From [Clostridium] asparagiforme DSM 15981 (GTDB lineage Bacteria > Bacillota > Clostridia > Lachnospirales > Lachnospiraceae), in the NCBI GenBank assembly GCA_025149125.1, contig CP102272.1, forward strand, positions 4,836,001 to 4,900,000: 64,000 nucleotides of DNA, written 5' to 3'. The translations under genes were made by a program, and so were the position numbers. The notes beneath the pieces are model-generated. The model saw nothing but the letters and a program-made list of their open reading frames with translations. It made no database searches and was not told the origin of the DNA. Below, one piece after another: positions 24,507 to 32,940 of the stretch; position 1 is the first letter of the stretch, and each line of letters begins with the position of its first letter.

Positions 24507-24827
24507 CTACTCCCTACTCCTCTCCTCCTCCTTAATCTCCCAATGAATCAGAAATGTCAGTGCGGCCCGCAACGCGATAATTCCCGCCACAATTCCGATC
24601 TCCTTCCACTCGCGCACCACCACTGTGCGGAGAATTTCGCTCCCCATTTTAAATTCCAGGCCCATGGCAAGGCCCTTGGCGAGATAAATCTTCGTCTCAG
24701 GCGCCTTATGCAGAAACTTGATAAAACCTGTAAACCCGGAATAAATGATAATTCCCACGCCCATAAACTCAAAAATTATAATCGCCCCATTGGCGACCAT
24801 CGCCAGCAACGCTTCTAAATATTCCAT
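24507..24827 (-). CDS. DUF1622 family membrane protein
   Basis: A 106-residue protein with hydrophobic segments at about 4-33 and 75-96 and the family core GLAMGLEFKMGSEILRTVV, followed by FLIHWEIKEEE at the C-terminus. These features match the DUF1622 family, small inner-membrane proteins of unknown function. Size is normal. It lies between the amidase gene and the NUDIX gene on the same strand, but gaps of 170 and 78 bp leave operon membership open. Confidence 0.85.
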   Translation of the reverse strand: MEYLEALLAMVANGAIIIFEFMGVGIIIYSGFTGFIKFLHKAPETKIYLAKGLAMGLEFKMGSEILRTVVVREWKEIGIVAGIIALRAALTFLIHWEIKEEERSRE

Positions 24828-24997
24828 CTCCCGTACCTCCCCATATCACTAAAATCCCCCATCCCGCCCATTTTATCCCTTGTCCCGCGATCCATTCCCG
24901 AAAGGCCGCGAACGCTTTAAGCGCCCGCGGCGGCAGACGTCAGCCCATTTGCCGACCTGTTCATTCCATTTATTCAAACCTGCACGATCCAGGCCAG

Positions 24998-25780
24998 TCA
25001 ATACACCGCCTGCTCCCGCACCATAAGCGTGGGATATCCCATGTTGCGCAGGATGCGCTCCATGTTGGCCGCGTTGTCCATGTTGAGGAACGCGCCCACC
25101 CGGACCTTGTAGTAGCCGTCGTCGTGGACGATGAAGGCGGGAAGGCCCCTGGACTCCAGCTCCTTTAGCAGCCGGTCCGCCGGAACCCGGTCCCGGTACG
25201 CCCCCACCTGCACCTGATAATACTCAGGCCGCGCCATCTGCTGCTGCCGGATCGTCTCCAGCACGCCGTTTGCTATGGCCTTTGCTATGTTCTCAAAATT
25301 GTCGTCAAAGAACCGGTTATCCTCGGGATTGTCGATAAATCCGGCCTCCACCAGCACCGCCGGCATCTGGGTTCTGCGCAGCACAATCAGGCCCGGCCGC
25401 TCCTTGACCCCCAGGTCCGCGAACCCGGCCTCGGTCAGGTTCCGGCTGATATTCTCGGCCAAAAGAGCCGGAACGCCCTCGTCCTGGTACACCAGCACCT
25501 CCGCCCCGGACGCGCTGCCGGGAATCGGCATGGCGTTGCGGTGGATAGAGATAAAGTAATCCGCACCGGACTGATTGCCCATCTGCGCCTTCTCTAAGGG
25601 CGTGTCAAACACGTCGTTCACCCTGGTGTAGAGCACGTTCACGCCGCTCTGCTCCAGCAGATTTCCCACTGCCAGCGCCAGGCGCAGCGCGTCGTCCTTC
25701 TCCTGCCGTCCCATGTAAACGGCCCCGGGGTTCGCCCCTCCGTGGCCTGCATCTATAATAACCGTCTTTCTTTCTGCCAT
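24998..25780 (-). CDS. N-acetylmuramoyl-L-alanine amidase with SPOR domain
   Basis: A 260-residue enzyme that cuts the amide bond between MurNAc and the stem peptide. The Amidase_3 domain (about 1-185) has the zinc ligands in VIIDAGHGG (H13), ISIHRNA and the catalytic Glu in VLVEAGFIDN. A SPOR-type repeat (about 195-258, YYQVQVGAYRDR and YYKVRVGAFLN) binds denuded glycan. There is no signal peptide, as in CwlC of Bacillus, which acts on the mother cell wall at spore release; a similar role is likely. The start ATG 25780 follows GGAG by eight bases; an upstream ATG has no site. Confidence 0.9.
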   Translation of the reverse strand: MAERKTVIIDAGHGGANPGAVYMGRQEKDDALRLALAVGNLLEQSGVNVLYTRVNDVFDTPLEKAQMGNQSGADYFISIHRNAMPIPGSASGAEVLVYQDEGVPALLAENISRNLTEAGFADLGVKERPGLIVLRRTQMPAVLVEAGFIDNPEDNRFFDDNFENIAKAIANGVLETIRQQQMARPEYYQVQVGAYRDRVPADRLLKELESRGLPAFIVHDDGYYKVRVGAFLNMDNAANMERILRNMGYPTLMVREQAVY

Positions 25781-25883
25781 TTCGGTCACTCCTTCACATT
25801 TCACCTTGGAGAATTAAATATTCTCTCCCTATACCATATGTGAAGAATCGCCGAAAGTTGCGGTTTAAATGGACTGGAATGCC

Positions 25884-26327
25884 CTAAATTTCATCCACAT
25901 CCACGCCCCGCGGCCCCACCTGGGTGGAAAATACGATCTGCGTGCTGGTTTTTCCGAATTTTTGCAGCTGGCCGATAAAGATATCCAGGTCCATCGTGCT
26001 CTGGAAAGCCACCTTCATCAGCATGGAATACTCGCCGGTGACGCAGTTGCACTCCAATACATTGGGCACGTCGTTGGCGTAGGCGTAAAATTTCGGTTTG
26101 TCCTCCGGCACCACGTCCAGGTTGATAAAGGCCAGAATGTGGTAGCCCAGCTTCATGGGGTCCACAAACGCGTGGTAGCCCGCGATAATCCCGTCCTTCT
26201 CCAGCCGCTCAATTCTGGCGGACACGGCCGGAGAGGACAGAAACGTCTTCTCCGCAATGGTCTTTAAGGACATGCGGGCGTTCGCCTGCAGCAGCTTCAG
26301 TATCTTGCGGTCAATGTCATCCATCAC
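25884..26327 (-). CDS. Lrp/AsnC family regulator
   Basis: A 147-residue regulator with an N-terminal HTH (about 1-55, TFLSSPAVSARIERLEKDGII) and a RAM ligand-binding domain (about 65-140, ILAFINLDV, VLECNCVTGEYSMLMKV). Lrp-type proteins form octamers that sense amino acids. It starts at GTG 26327 or the adjoining ATG 26324, six or nine bases after GGAGG. It lies 195 bp downstream of dapL in the same direction, so control of amino acid or lysine genes is plausible but not shown. Confidence 0.92.
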   Translation of the reverse strand: MMDDIDRKILKLLQANARMSLKTIAEKTFLSSPAVSARIERLEKDGIIAGYHAFVDPMKLGYHILAFINLDVVPEDKPKFYAYANDVPNVLECNCVTGEYSMLMKVAFQSTMDLDIFIGQLQKFGKTSTQIVFSTQVGPRGVDVDEI

Positions 26328-26364
26328 TCAAATCCTCCCAAACTCCGTTTTCCGTGGCAGCCTG

Positions 26365-26390
26365 CCGGGCAGCGGCCCGCAGACAGCGCC
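26365..26390. repeat. Dispersed GC-rich repeat, copy 1
   Basis: CCGGGCAGCGGCCCGCAGAC plus AGCGCC, downstream of dapL; a near copy lies upstream of dapL at 27834-27860. Confidence 0.4.
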
Positions 26391-26522
26391 TGCGGCTCAC
26401 TGCGCCCAATAAGCAGAGAAGCGCCCGAACCTCTGGTCCGAACGCTTTTGCCCGAAAAAATCTTATAAAATTTTCTTACTTGGTATCATAAACTGATTTT
26501 ATTCGCTTGTCAACCTAATTTT

Positions 26523-27761
26523 CTAAGAAAATGATTTGGGTCTCCCCAAAACCTTCCGCATGCGCTCCATCGCCCGCGCGGTGTTCTCAGCCGTGCCGAA
26601 GGCGGTGAGCCGGAAATATCCCTCGCCGCTGGGTCCGAAGCCGCTGCCCGGAGTTCCCACCACGTTGGCGTTCTCCAGCAGGAAATCAAAAAACTGCCAG
26701 CTGGTCATACCCTCCGGCGTTTTCAGCCAGATATAGGGGGAGTTTACGCCGCCGAACACGGTGCAGTCCGCTTCCTTAAGCCCCTGCAGGATCACCCGCG
26801 CGTTCTCCATATAGCAGGCCACCTGCGCCTCCACCTGGCGTTTTCCCTCCGCCGAGTACACGGCCTCCCCCGCCCGCTGGACAATGTAGGGCGCGCCGTT
26901 GAATTTGGTTCCGTGGCGTCTGGCCCAAAGCCCGTGCAGCGCCGTACCTCCGCATGTTAAATCCTTCGGCACCACCGTAAAGCCCAGACGCAGGCCCGTG
27001 AAGCCGGCCTTCTTGGAAAAGGACCGGAACTCCACGGCGCAGGTCCTGGCCCCGCTGATCTCATAGATGCTGTGGGGCACGTCCTGCTCGGTGATGTAGG
27101 CCTCGTAGGCCGCGTCGTAGAGGATCACCGCACCGTTTTCATTGGCGTAATTCACCCACACCGCCAGCTGGTCCCGGGTGAGGGCAGTGCCGGTTGGATT
27201 GTTGGGCACGCAGAGGTAAATCAGGTCCGGGCGCTCCTTAGGCAGCTCCGGCACAAAGCCGTTTTCCGCGGTGCAGGGCATGTAGATCACCCGGCTCCAT
27301 TTCCCGGTGGCCGGATCGTAGGTCCCGGCCCTGCCCGCCATCACGTTGGAGTCCACATAGACCGGGTACACCGGGTCGCACACCGCGATGCGGCAGTCCG
27401 GCCCGAAAATCTCCTGGATATTGCCGCAGTCGCTCTTGGCCCCGTCGGAGACGAAGATCTCGTCCGCCTCCACCGCGCAGCCCCAGGCCCTGTAGTCGTT
27501 CTCCACAATGGCTTCCCGGAGAAAATCATACCCCAGATCCGGGGCATATCCGCGAAAGGTACCGGCATCCCCCATCTCGTCCACCGCCCGGTGCAGCGCT
27601 TCCACAATGGCCGGGGCAATGGGCTGGGTCACATCCCCGATCCCCAGGCGGATGATCTCGCGATCCGGGTGGGCCTTCTGGTAAGCCGCCACCTTTTTGG
27701 CGATATCGGAAAACAGGTAACTGCCCGGCAGCTTTAAGTAGTTCTCATTGATCGTTAACAT
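26523..27761 (-). CDS. dapL: LL-diaminopimelate aminotransferase
   Basis: A 412-residue PLP aminotransferase converting tetrahydrodipicolinate directly to LL-diaminopimelate, the one-step branch of lysine and wall precursor synthesis found in many Clostridia. The start ATG 27761 follows AAGGAGGT; a longer upstream frame is rejected. Family segments include MLTINENYLKLPGSYLFSDI, RLGIGDVTQPIAPAI, LCVPNNPTGTALTRDQL and the PLP-lysine region SFSKKAGFTGLRLGF. It is downstream of dapF, the next enzyme in the path, but with a promoter of its own inside the end of dapF and a 200-nt leader. Confidence 0.95.
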   Translation of the reverse strand: MLTINENYLKLPGSYLFSDIAKKVAAYQKAHPDREIIRLGIGDVTQPIAPAIVEALHRAVDEMGDAGTFRGYAPDLGYDFLREAIVENDYRAWGCAVEADEIFVSDGAKSDCGNIQEIFGPDCRIAVCDPVYPVYVDSNVMAGRAGTYDPATGKWSRVIYMPCTAENGFVPELPKERPDLIYLCVPNNPTGTALTRDQLAVWVNYANENGAVILYDAAYEAYITEQDVPHSIYEISGARTCAVEFRSFSKKAGFTGLRLGFTVVPKDLTCGGTALHGLWARRHGTKFNGAPYIVQRAGEAVYSAEGKRQVEAQVACYMENARVILQGLKEADCTVFGGVNSPYIWLKTPEGMTSWQFFDFLLENANVVGTPGSGFGPSGEGYFRLTAFGTAENTARAMERMRKVLGRPKSFS

Positions 27762-27833
27762 TATTTTCTTACCTCCTTGGATATCTTGTGACGCGGCCCG
27801 CTGCGCCGGACATGCTGTCCGGACGGTACGCCG

Positions 27834-27860
27834 CCCCGGCAATGGCCCGCAGACAACGCC
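27834..27860. repeat. Dispersed GC-rich repeat, copy 2
   Basis: CCCCGGCAATGGCCCGCAG followed by ACAACGCC, inside the dapL leader; close to 26365-26390. Confidence 0.4.
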
Positions 27861-27958
27861 AGGTCCCCTTGCCTCCAATTAAATACTCCCAGGAACCTGC
27901 CGCACCCCGTCGTGCCGCTGATCCCTGAGAGTTTGTTTAGACTAATTTCACATGTGGT

Positions 27959-27987
27959 ATCATATTATAAATTTTCCGGAATGTCAA
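27959..27987 (-). promoter_or_regulatory. dapL promoter within the end of dapF
   Basis: TTGACA (27987-27982), a 17-bp spacer and TATGAT (27964-27959). The leader of about 190 nt forms an eight-base-pair helix CTCTCAGG/CCTGGGAG soon after its start. Confidence 0.7.
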
Positions 27988-28798
27988 TATCCCCGCGGAA
28001 AACTTCCACCGCAGGCCCGGTCATAAACAGGTGGCCGCTCTCCCGGTCCAGGCGGATGCGCAGCTTCCCGCCCCGCAGTTCCACCTCCACCTCGTCCTCC
28101 GTGTAGCCCATGAGAATGGCAGCCGCAGCGCTGGCCGTGGCCCCGGTGCCGCAGGCCCAGGTCTCCCCGCTGCCCCGCTCCCATACCCGCATACGGATAT
28201 GGTTGCGGTCCACCAGCTGGATGAACTCGGTGTTCACCCGGTCCGGCTGGAAACGCGGATGCATTTCAAAGGAAGGACCGATCCGGTCCAGCCTCAGATC
28301 GTCGATGGAATCCATGAAATACACCGCATGGGGATTACCCACGCTGATCCCCACAAAGGAGTAATCCCTCCCGTCCACGTTGATCGGCTCGGGAAGCTCT
28401 GAGGTCAGCCTGGCCTCCCCCATGTCCACGGTCAGAAGTCTTGCGGTAAACCGGCCGTTTTTCTCCTCCACCGTAAACTCGATGGTCTTGACTCCGGCCA
28501 GAGTCTCCACGGTCAGGCTTCTCCTGTCCCCGGGTACCAGACCGTGGTCATAGGCGTACTTACCCACGCAGCGCACGCCGTTGCCGCACATCACGCCCCG
28601 GGAGCCGTCCATATTGTACATATCCATGCGGCAGTCCGCGGTCCCGGACGGGCCGATCAGAATCAGACCGTCGGAGCCGATGCCGAAATGCCGGTCGCTG
28701 ACAAACCGCGCCACAGCGGCCGGGTCTGCCACCGTCTCCTCAAAACAGTTCACATAAACGTAATCGTTGCCGATTCCCTGCATTTTTGTAAATCTCAT
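27965..28798 (-). CDS. dapF: Diaminopimelate epimerase
   Basis: A 277-residue cofactor-free epimerase interconverting LL- and meso-diaminopimelate for lysine and peptidoglycan. Both catalytic cysteines are present: Cys71 in MCGNGVRC and Cys216 in ACGTGA. The start ATG 28798 follows GAGGAGAGGGAT. It begins ten bases after the ANTAR regulator stop, so glnA, the regulator and dapF may be one transcript. A second, non-canonical copy lies at 30951-31811, making this the likely housekeeping enzyme. Confidence 0.96.
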   Translation of the reverse strand: MRFTKMQGIGNDYVYVNCFEETVADPAAVARFVSDRHFGIGSDGLILIGPSGTADCRMDMYNMDGSRGVMCGNGVRCVGKYAYDHGLVPGDRRSLTVETLAGVKTIEFTVEEKNGRFTARLLTVDMGEARLTSELPEPINVDGRDYSFVGISVGNPHAVYFMDSIDDLRLDRIGPSFEMHPRFQPDRVNTEFIQLVDRNHIRMRVWERGSGETWACGTGATASAAAAILMGYTEDEVEVELRGGKLRIRLDRESGHLFMTGPAVEVFRGDIDIPENL

Positions 28799-28808
28799 AT
28801 CCCTCTCC

Positions 28809-29357
28809 TCACACATGTATCAGGCTGATCACCATCTGCGCCGTCTCCACCAGGTTGGTGCCGCTGTCCATACTGCACTTCTGGATGTAGCGGTGGGCCT
28901 CGGACTCCGTCATATTGTTGCGCTCCATCAAAAGCTCCTTGGCTCTCATGATCAGGTTCTGTTCCTCCATATTGCGCTCCTTGGGGCGCAGCCGCTGTTT
29001 CCTTCGGATGCGGGCCTGGGACTGCACCATCATCTCCAGAGTGTCCACCAGGTCGTGCACCTTAAGAGGCATCGGCAGACAGATCATGCCCTTCATGTTC
29101 TGCCCGCTCCACCGGCTGGGGGAGGCGATCAGAAGCATATCGACAGCGGCGGGAAGACACTGGCGCAGTTCATCGTACATCATATCCTCAAACCGGTATC
29201 CGCTGACCACAATCCCGCTGTTCACGCTCTCGGCGGCCGTGATGGCCTGCGCCCCTGAGGCACAGACCGCAACCACCTGAAATCCGCTGCGCATCAGGAT
29301 GCCCTTTATATTTTTCCCATCCTCCGGCTTGGAGAACGCCACGATTATATTTGTCAC
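28809..29357 (-). CDS. ANTAR-domain RNA-binding response regulator
   Basis: A 182-residue protein: an N-terminal receiver-like fold (about 1-115) and a C-terminal ANTAR domain (about 125-180, with ERNNMTESEAHRYIQKCSMD). ANTAR proteins bind paired hairpins in leader RNA and prevent termination, often in nitrogen genes. The usual phosphate-accepting Asp is missing: strand 3 reads GIVVSGYRFEDM. Phosphorylation is therefore unlikely and a ligand or partner may control it. The start is GTG 29357, eight bases after GGAGG. It lies 74 bp after glnA. Confidence 0.9.
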   Translation of the reverse strand: MTNIIVAFSKPEDGKNIKGILMRSGFQVVAVCASGAQAITAAESVNSGIVVSGYRFEDMMYDELRQCLPAAVDMLLIASPSRWSGQNMKGMICLPMPLKVHDLVDTLEMMVQSQARIRRKQRLRPKERNMEEQNLIMRAKELLMERNNMTESEAHRYIQKCSMDSGTNLVETAQMVISLIHV

Positions 29358-29388
29358 ATGCCTCACCTCCCGGTCAGCCGGCCCTTTT

Positions 29389-29412
29389 GCTCCGGGGTCT
29401 CTCCCCCGGAGC
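29389..29412 (-). promoter_or_regulatory. Hairpin between glnA and the ANTAR gene
   Basis: GCTCCGGGG pairs with CCCCGGAGC around a six-base loop (GAGAGA on the minus strand). No T tract follows, so it is more likely an mRNA processing or stability element than a terminator. Confidence 0.5.
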
Positions 29413-29431
29413 CCGCGTCAGAACACAGGCG

Positions 29432-30769
29432 TCAATATTTGTATAAATATTCGCTCACTTCCCAGTCCGTCACCTGCGCCCGGAACTCACGCCATTCCTT
29501 CTTCTTGGCTTCCAGATATTTGATGAAGATGTGTTCGCCCAGCACATCCCGCATAAAGCCGTCGTGCTCAAAGGCCTCGATGGCGTCGCCCAGAGTCTCG
29601 GGAATCCGCTCCACACCGCGCTTTTCCAGGCATTCCGGGGCCATGATGAACATGTTGCCCTGCACGCACTCCGGCAGCTTCATCTGCTTCTCGATGCCGT
29701 CCAGACCGGCCCGCAGACAGGCGGCCAGCGCCAGGTAGGGGTTCATGGCGGAGTCCGGGCAGCGCAGCTCGATCCGGGTTCCGGCCCCCTTGGAGGAGGG
29801 GATGCGGATCAGGGAGCTGCGGTTGGAAGTCGCGGACCATGCGATGTAGATGGGCGCGTCATAGCCCGGGATCAACCGCTTGTAGGAGTTTACCAGCGGG
29901 TTGGTCAGAATTGTCATGGCTTTCATGTGATGCAGGATTCCGGCCATAAAATAGTAGGCGGTGGAGCTGAGGCCCAGGGAATCGCTCTCATCTACAAAGG
30001 CATTGCGCCCGGTGGCGTCCTCCAGGGACATGTTGATGTGCATACCGGAGCCATTGACGCCCTCCTTGGGCTTGGGCATAAAGGTGGCGTGAAGGCCGTG
30101 GCGCTTGGCAATGGTCTTGGCCGCCATCTTGAAGGTCATGATATTGTCCGCCGAGCGCAGCACGTTCTCGTATTGGAAATCGATCTCGTGCTGGGCCGGG
30201 GCGATCTCATGGTGGGAGGCTTCCACCTCGAATCCCATGTCCTCCAGATTCAGCACAATGTCCCGGCGCACATTCTCCGCCAGGTCGATGGGCGCCACGT
30301 CGAAATACCCGGCCGTCTCGTGGGTCTGGGTGGTGGGACGGCCCTCCTCGTCGGTGTGGAACAGGAAAAACTCGCACTCCGGTCCAACGTTGAACACGTA
30401 CCCCATCTCCTTCGCCCGCTCCATGGCGCGCTTCAGCACATAGCGCGGGTCCCCGATAAAGGGCTTCTGATCCACGCCGTACACGTCGCAGATCAAGCGC
30501 GCCACCTTGCCCTGCTGCGGCCGCCAGGGGAATATCTCAAAGGTGTCCAGGTCGGGATACAGGTACATGTCGGACTCGTCGATCCGCACAAAGCCCTCGA
30601 TGGCGGAGCCGTCGAACATGCAGCGGTTGTCCAGCGCTTTCTGAAGCTGGCTGGACGTGATAGCCACATTTTTCAGCATTCCGAAGATATCCGTAAACTG
30701 CAGACGGATGAATTCCACATCCTCCTCCTCCGCAAGGCGGATTATATCTTCCTTACTGTATTTGCTCAT
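29432..30769 (-). CDS. glnA: Glutamine synthetase, type I-alpha
   Basis: A 445-residue enzyme making glutamine from glutamate, ammonia and ATP. Signatures are present: FDGSAIEGF, GPECEFFLF, HHEIAPAQHEIDFQ, the KPKEGVNGSGMHINMSL segment and SSLIRIPS. The length and lack of the adenylylation insert fit the Firmicutes GSI-alpha form, usually feedback-inhibited and controlled by GlnR-like factors. Start ATG 30769 follows GGGAG. Here a promoter at 30892-30920 and a leader able to form competing helices suggest RNA-level control, and the downstream ANTAR protein is a candidate factor. Confidence 0.96.
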   Translation of the reverse strand: MSKYSKEDIIRLAEEEDVEFIRLQFTDIFGMLKNVAITSSQLQKALDNRCMFDGSAIEGFVRIDESDMYLYPDLDTFEIFPWRPQQGKVARLICDVYGVDQKPFIGDPRYVLKRAMERAKEMGYVFNVGPECEFFLFHTDEEGRPTTQTHETAGYFDVAPIDLAENVRRDIVLNLEDMGFEVEASHHEIAPAQHEIDFQYENVLRSADNIMTFKMAAKTIAKRHGLHATFMPKPKEGVNGSGMHINMSLEDATGRNAFVDESDSLGLSSTAYYFMAGILHHMKAMTILTNPLVNSYKRLIPGYDAPIYIAWSATSNRSSLIRIPSSKGAGTRIELRCPDSAMNPYLALAACLRAGLDGIEKQMKLPECVQGNMFIMAPECLEKRGVERIPETLGDAIEAFEHDGFMRDVLGEHIFIKYLEAKKKEWREFRAQVTDWEVSEYLYKY

Positions 30770-30783
30770 TGTTTTCTCCCTTT

Positions 30784-30876
30784 CTCGTCTGAAACAAGTG
30801 AAACGAGACCACCATGCAGCCGTCAACACGGGCCGGTTATTCCGGCAGTTCGCTCCTTTGCAATGATGATCTCGTT
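30784..30876 (-). promoter_or_regulatory. glnA leader with mutually exclusive helices
   Basis: Near the transcript start, the 18-nt segment at 30876-30859 can pair with 30818-30802 to form about 17 bp with one bulge. The CTCGT at the end of that helix can instead pair with ACGAG at 30788-30784, right beside the ribosome-binding site. A smaller GCCGG/CCGGC hairpin sits inside. No T tract is present, so control would be at translation or stability. Confidence 0.6.
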
Positions 30877-30891
30877 TTATTCTTTTTCTAA

Positions 30892-30920
30892 AGAATACCA
30901 GCAGTTATTTTATTTGTCAA
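30892..30920 (-). promoter_or_regulatory. glnA promoter
   Basis: TTGACA (30920-30915), a 17-bp spacer and TATTCT (30897-30892). Confidence 0.75.
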
Positions 30921-30950
30921 TGCGTTTTCCTGCGTTATTCCTGCACTTTT

Positions 30951-31811
30951 TTACGTGAATGAGCGAAGCTGTTCCACAAACGTACTTCCCAGCTTCATGG
31001 TCCCCACAAATCCCACGTCCCCGGTGAGCAGCACCGTGCCGTCCTCTTCGATCTCCAGCTCCATGGTTCCGCCGGGCATCTGCACCAGCATCTTGGGATC
31101 CGTCAGGCCCAGCCGGTAAGCTGCGGCCGCGGCCGCACAGCAGCCGCTACCGGACGCCAGGGTGTAGCCCGCGCCCCGCTCATAGACCTCGGTCTGGATG
31201 TGGGTGCGGTCCAGCACCTTCATGATCTGGGTATTGATCTTTTCCGGAAACTGCCTGGCGCTCTCGGAATAACGTCCGATGCGGCAGACCAGATCTTTTG
31301 AGATCTCATCCATCAGGATCACGCAGTGGGGATTGCCGATGGACAGGCAGGTGACCGGATAGGGGATGCGCCCGAACACCATGGTCTCGTTGATGATCTC
31401 CCGCCTGGGCCCCTCCACCGGCACGTCGTCGCTCCAGAAGGACACCTTCCCCATTGACGCCTTCAGCCGCGTGCCCTCCTCGTTCAGGTAGTGGATGGAA
31501 ACCTGGCCGCCCGCGGTGTGGATGTGAAAATCCTTTTTCTGCACATACCCCGCGTCCTTTAAATACTTAGCGAAAATGCGGACCCCGTTTCCGCTCTTCT
31601 CAGCGATGCTTCCGTCCGGATTCCAGACCACCATGGAGATCCGGTCGTTCTCCAGGACCGGTCCCTCCAGCACCCCGTCCGCGCCCACGCCGAAATTCCG
31701 GTTGCACAAAAGCGCAACATTGTGCGGATTCAGCTCCAGCTTATTTTTATTGGGATCAAACACAAGATAATCATTTCCTAAACCGTGATATTTTTCTACA
31801 ACCGCTTTCAT
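30951..31811 (-). CDS. DapF-like protein with both catalytic cysteines replaced by serine
   Basis: A 286-residue protein with the two-lobed diaminopimelate epimerase fold (GLGNDYLVFD, GVGADGVLEGP, SIGNPHCVILMD, ERGAGYTLASGSG). The first catalytic Cys position is Ser73 (KSGNGVR) and the second is Ser220 (ASGSGCC); two cysteines follow at 224-225. Canonical DapF needs both cysteines as acid and base, so this is probably not an ordinary epimerase. It lies upstream of glnA on the same strand, after GGAGGTAACGTAC and a TATAAT at 31861-31856. It may be an isomerase or binding protein of another amino acid; function unknown. Confidence 0.85.
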   Translation of the reverse strand: MKAVVEKYHGLGNDYLVFDPNKNKLELNPHNVALLCNRNFGVGADGVLEGPVLENDRISMVVWNPDGSIAEKSGNGVRIFAKYLKDAGYVQKKDFHIHTAGGQVSIHYLNEEGTRLKASMGKVSFWSDDVPVEGPRREIINETMVFGRIPYPVTCLSIGNPHCVILMDEISKDLVCRIGRYSESARQFPEKINTQIMKVLDRTHIQTEVYERGAGYTLASGSGCCAAAAAAYRLGLTDPKMLVQMPGGTMELEIEEDGTVLLTGDVGFVGTMKLGSTFVEQLRSFT

Positions 31812-31905
31812 GTACGTTACCTCCGACCGCTGATGAACTGTGACCTATTTCTTCCATTATAACCGGCAGCATTTTAAAAATATATAAGGATTATGCGGAA
31901 AAATA

Positions 31906-31935
31906 TTGCAAATCCTGCTCTATACCTCGTATAAT
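31906..31935 (+). promoter_or_regulatory. AraC-type regulator promoter
   Basis: TTGCAA (31906-31911), an 18-bp spacer and TATAAT (31930-31935). Confidence 0.7.
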
Positions 31936-32012
31936 GTAAGAAAAAGCCGTGGGGTCAGCCCAGGGCAGGCCGCACCACGGCGGACATTCACACAGTGAGG
32001 AGGTGGCGGGAT

Positions 32013-32894
32013 ATGGAATATGGAACATACATTGAGAACGGCTCTGCCGCCCCGCGCCAGGGCTATTTATCCGGGGACTACCGGCTGTTCCATTTGACGG
32101 ACAGCGGTCCCAGGGACTTCGATCCCCACTACCACGACTTCTGCAAGATTCTGATCCTCATCTCCGGCTCGGTGGATTACATCGTGGAGGGCCGGACCTA
32201 TGAGCCGGAGCCTGGGGACCTGGTGCTGGTGAACCGCGGGGAGATCCATTGCCCCCACGTGAAGGACGGGCAGCCCTACGAGCGGGTGATCCTCTACCTC
32301 TCCCCCGCGTTTCTCCAGGAGTATTCCCTGTCCGATCCCCTGGACCAATGCTTTCGCACTGCCCAGTACCGGCATTCCAGCGTGATCCGGCCCGGCGGGG
32401 AGGACCGGACCGCCCTTCTGTCCCTGCTGCAAACTCTGGAGCGCGCCCTGGACCGGCCGGGAGAGTTCGCAGGCCCTCTCTACGCCCGCGTCCTCCTGCT
32501 GGAATTTCTCATTTTCCTGAACCGGACCGCCCTGGACACCCAGACCGCTTACGTGCACACCGGCGCCATGGATTACCGGGTTTCCGGTCTGATCTCCTAC
32601 ATCAACGGCCATCTGGGCGAGGAATTGTCCATCGGCCTGCTGGCGGAGGAGTGCTGCTTAAGCCCCTACCACATGATGCGCCTGTTCCGCCAGGAAACCG
32701 GCTGCACCATCGGCAATTATATCAACCAGAAGCGCCTGGCCTTGGCCAGGGAGCTGATCCTCTCCGGGCGGGAAAATGCCACCTCCGCCTGCTTTGCGGC
32801 CGGTTTTTCCAATTACTCCACCTTTCTGCGGGCGTACAAGCGGCAATTCGGCTCAACGCCCCGCAAGTCCCGCCCGGGCGGAAGCCCGCATTGA
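32013..32894 (+). CDS. AraC family regulator with cupin sensor
   Basis: A 293-residue regulator: an N-terminal cupin (about 15-110, HYHDFCKILILISGSVDY and EPGDLVLVNRGEIHCPH) and a C-terminal pair of helix-turn-helices (about 185-285, LAEECCLSPYHMMRLFRQET and SACFAAGFSNYSTFLRAYKR). The start ATG 32013 follows GAGGAGG; an upstream ATG overlaps it. The cupin would bind a small molecule, often a sugar. The next gene encodes a solute-binding lipoprotein and has its own promoter, so it may be a target; this is inferred from position. Confidence 0.9.
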   Translation: MEYGTYIENGSAAPRQGYLSGDYRLFHLTDSGPRDFDPHYHDFCKILILISGSVDYIVEGRTYEPEPGDLVLVNRGEIHCPHVKDGQPYERVILYLSPAFLQEYSLSDPLDQCFRTAQYRHSSVIRPGGEDRTALLSLLQTLERALDRPGEFAGPLYARVLLLEFLIFLNRTALDTQTAYVHTGAMDYRVSGLISYINGHLGEELSIGLLAEECCLSPYHMMRLFRQETGCTIGNYINQKRLALARELILSGRENATSACFAAGFSNYSTFLRAYKRQFGSTPRKSRPGGSPH

Positions 32895-32940
32895 GAGCAG
32901 GACGAACCGCGGGAGGGCCGCAGCCAGGCGCATCTTGTAC

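Noticed and set aside
29531..30958. 475-residue plus-strand ORF opposite glnA
   Set aside because: A shadow of the GC-rich glnA coding strand; composition is unlike a real protein.
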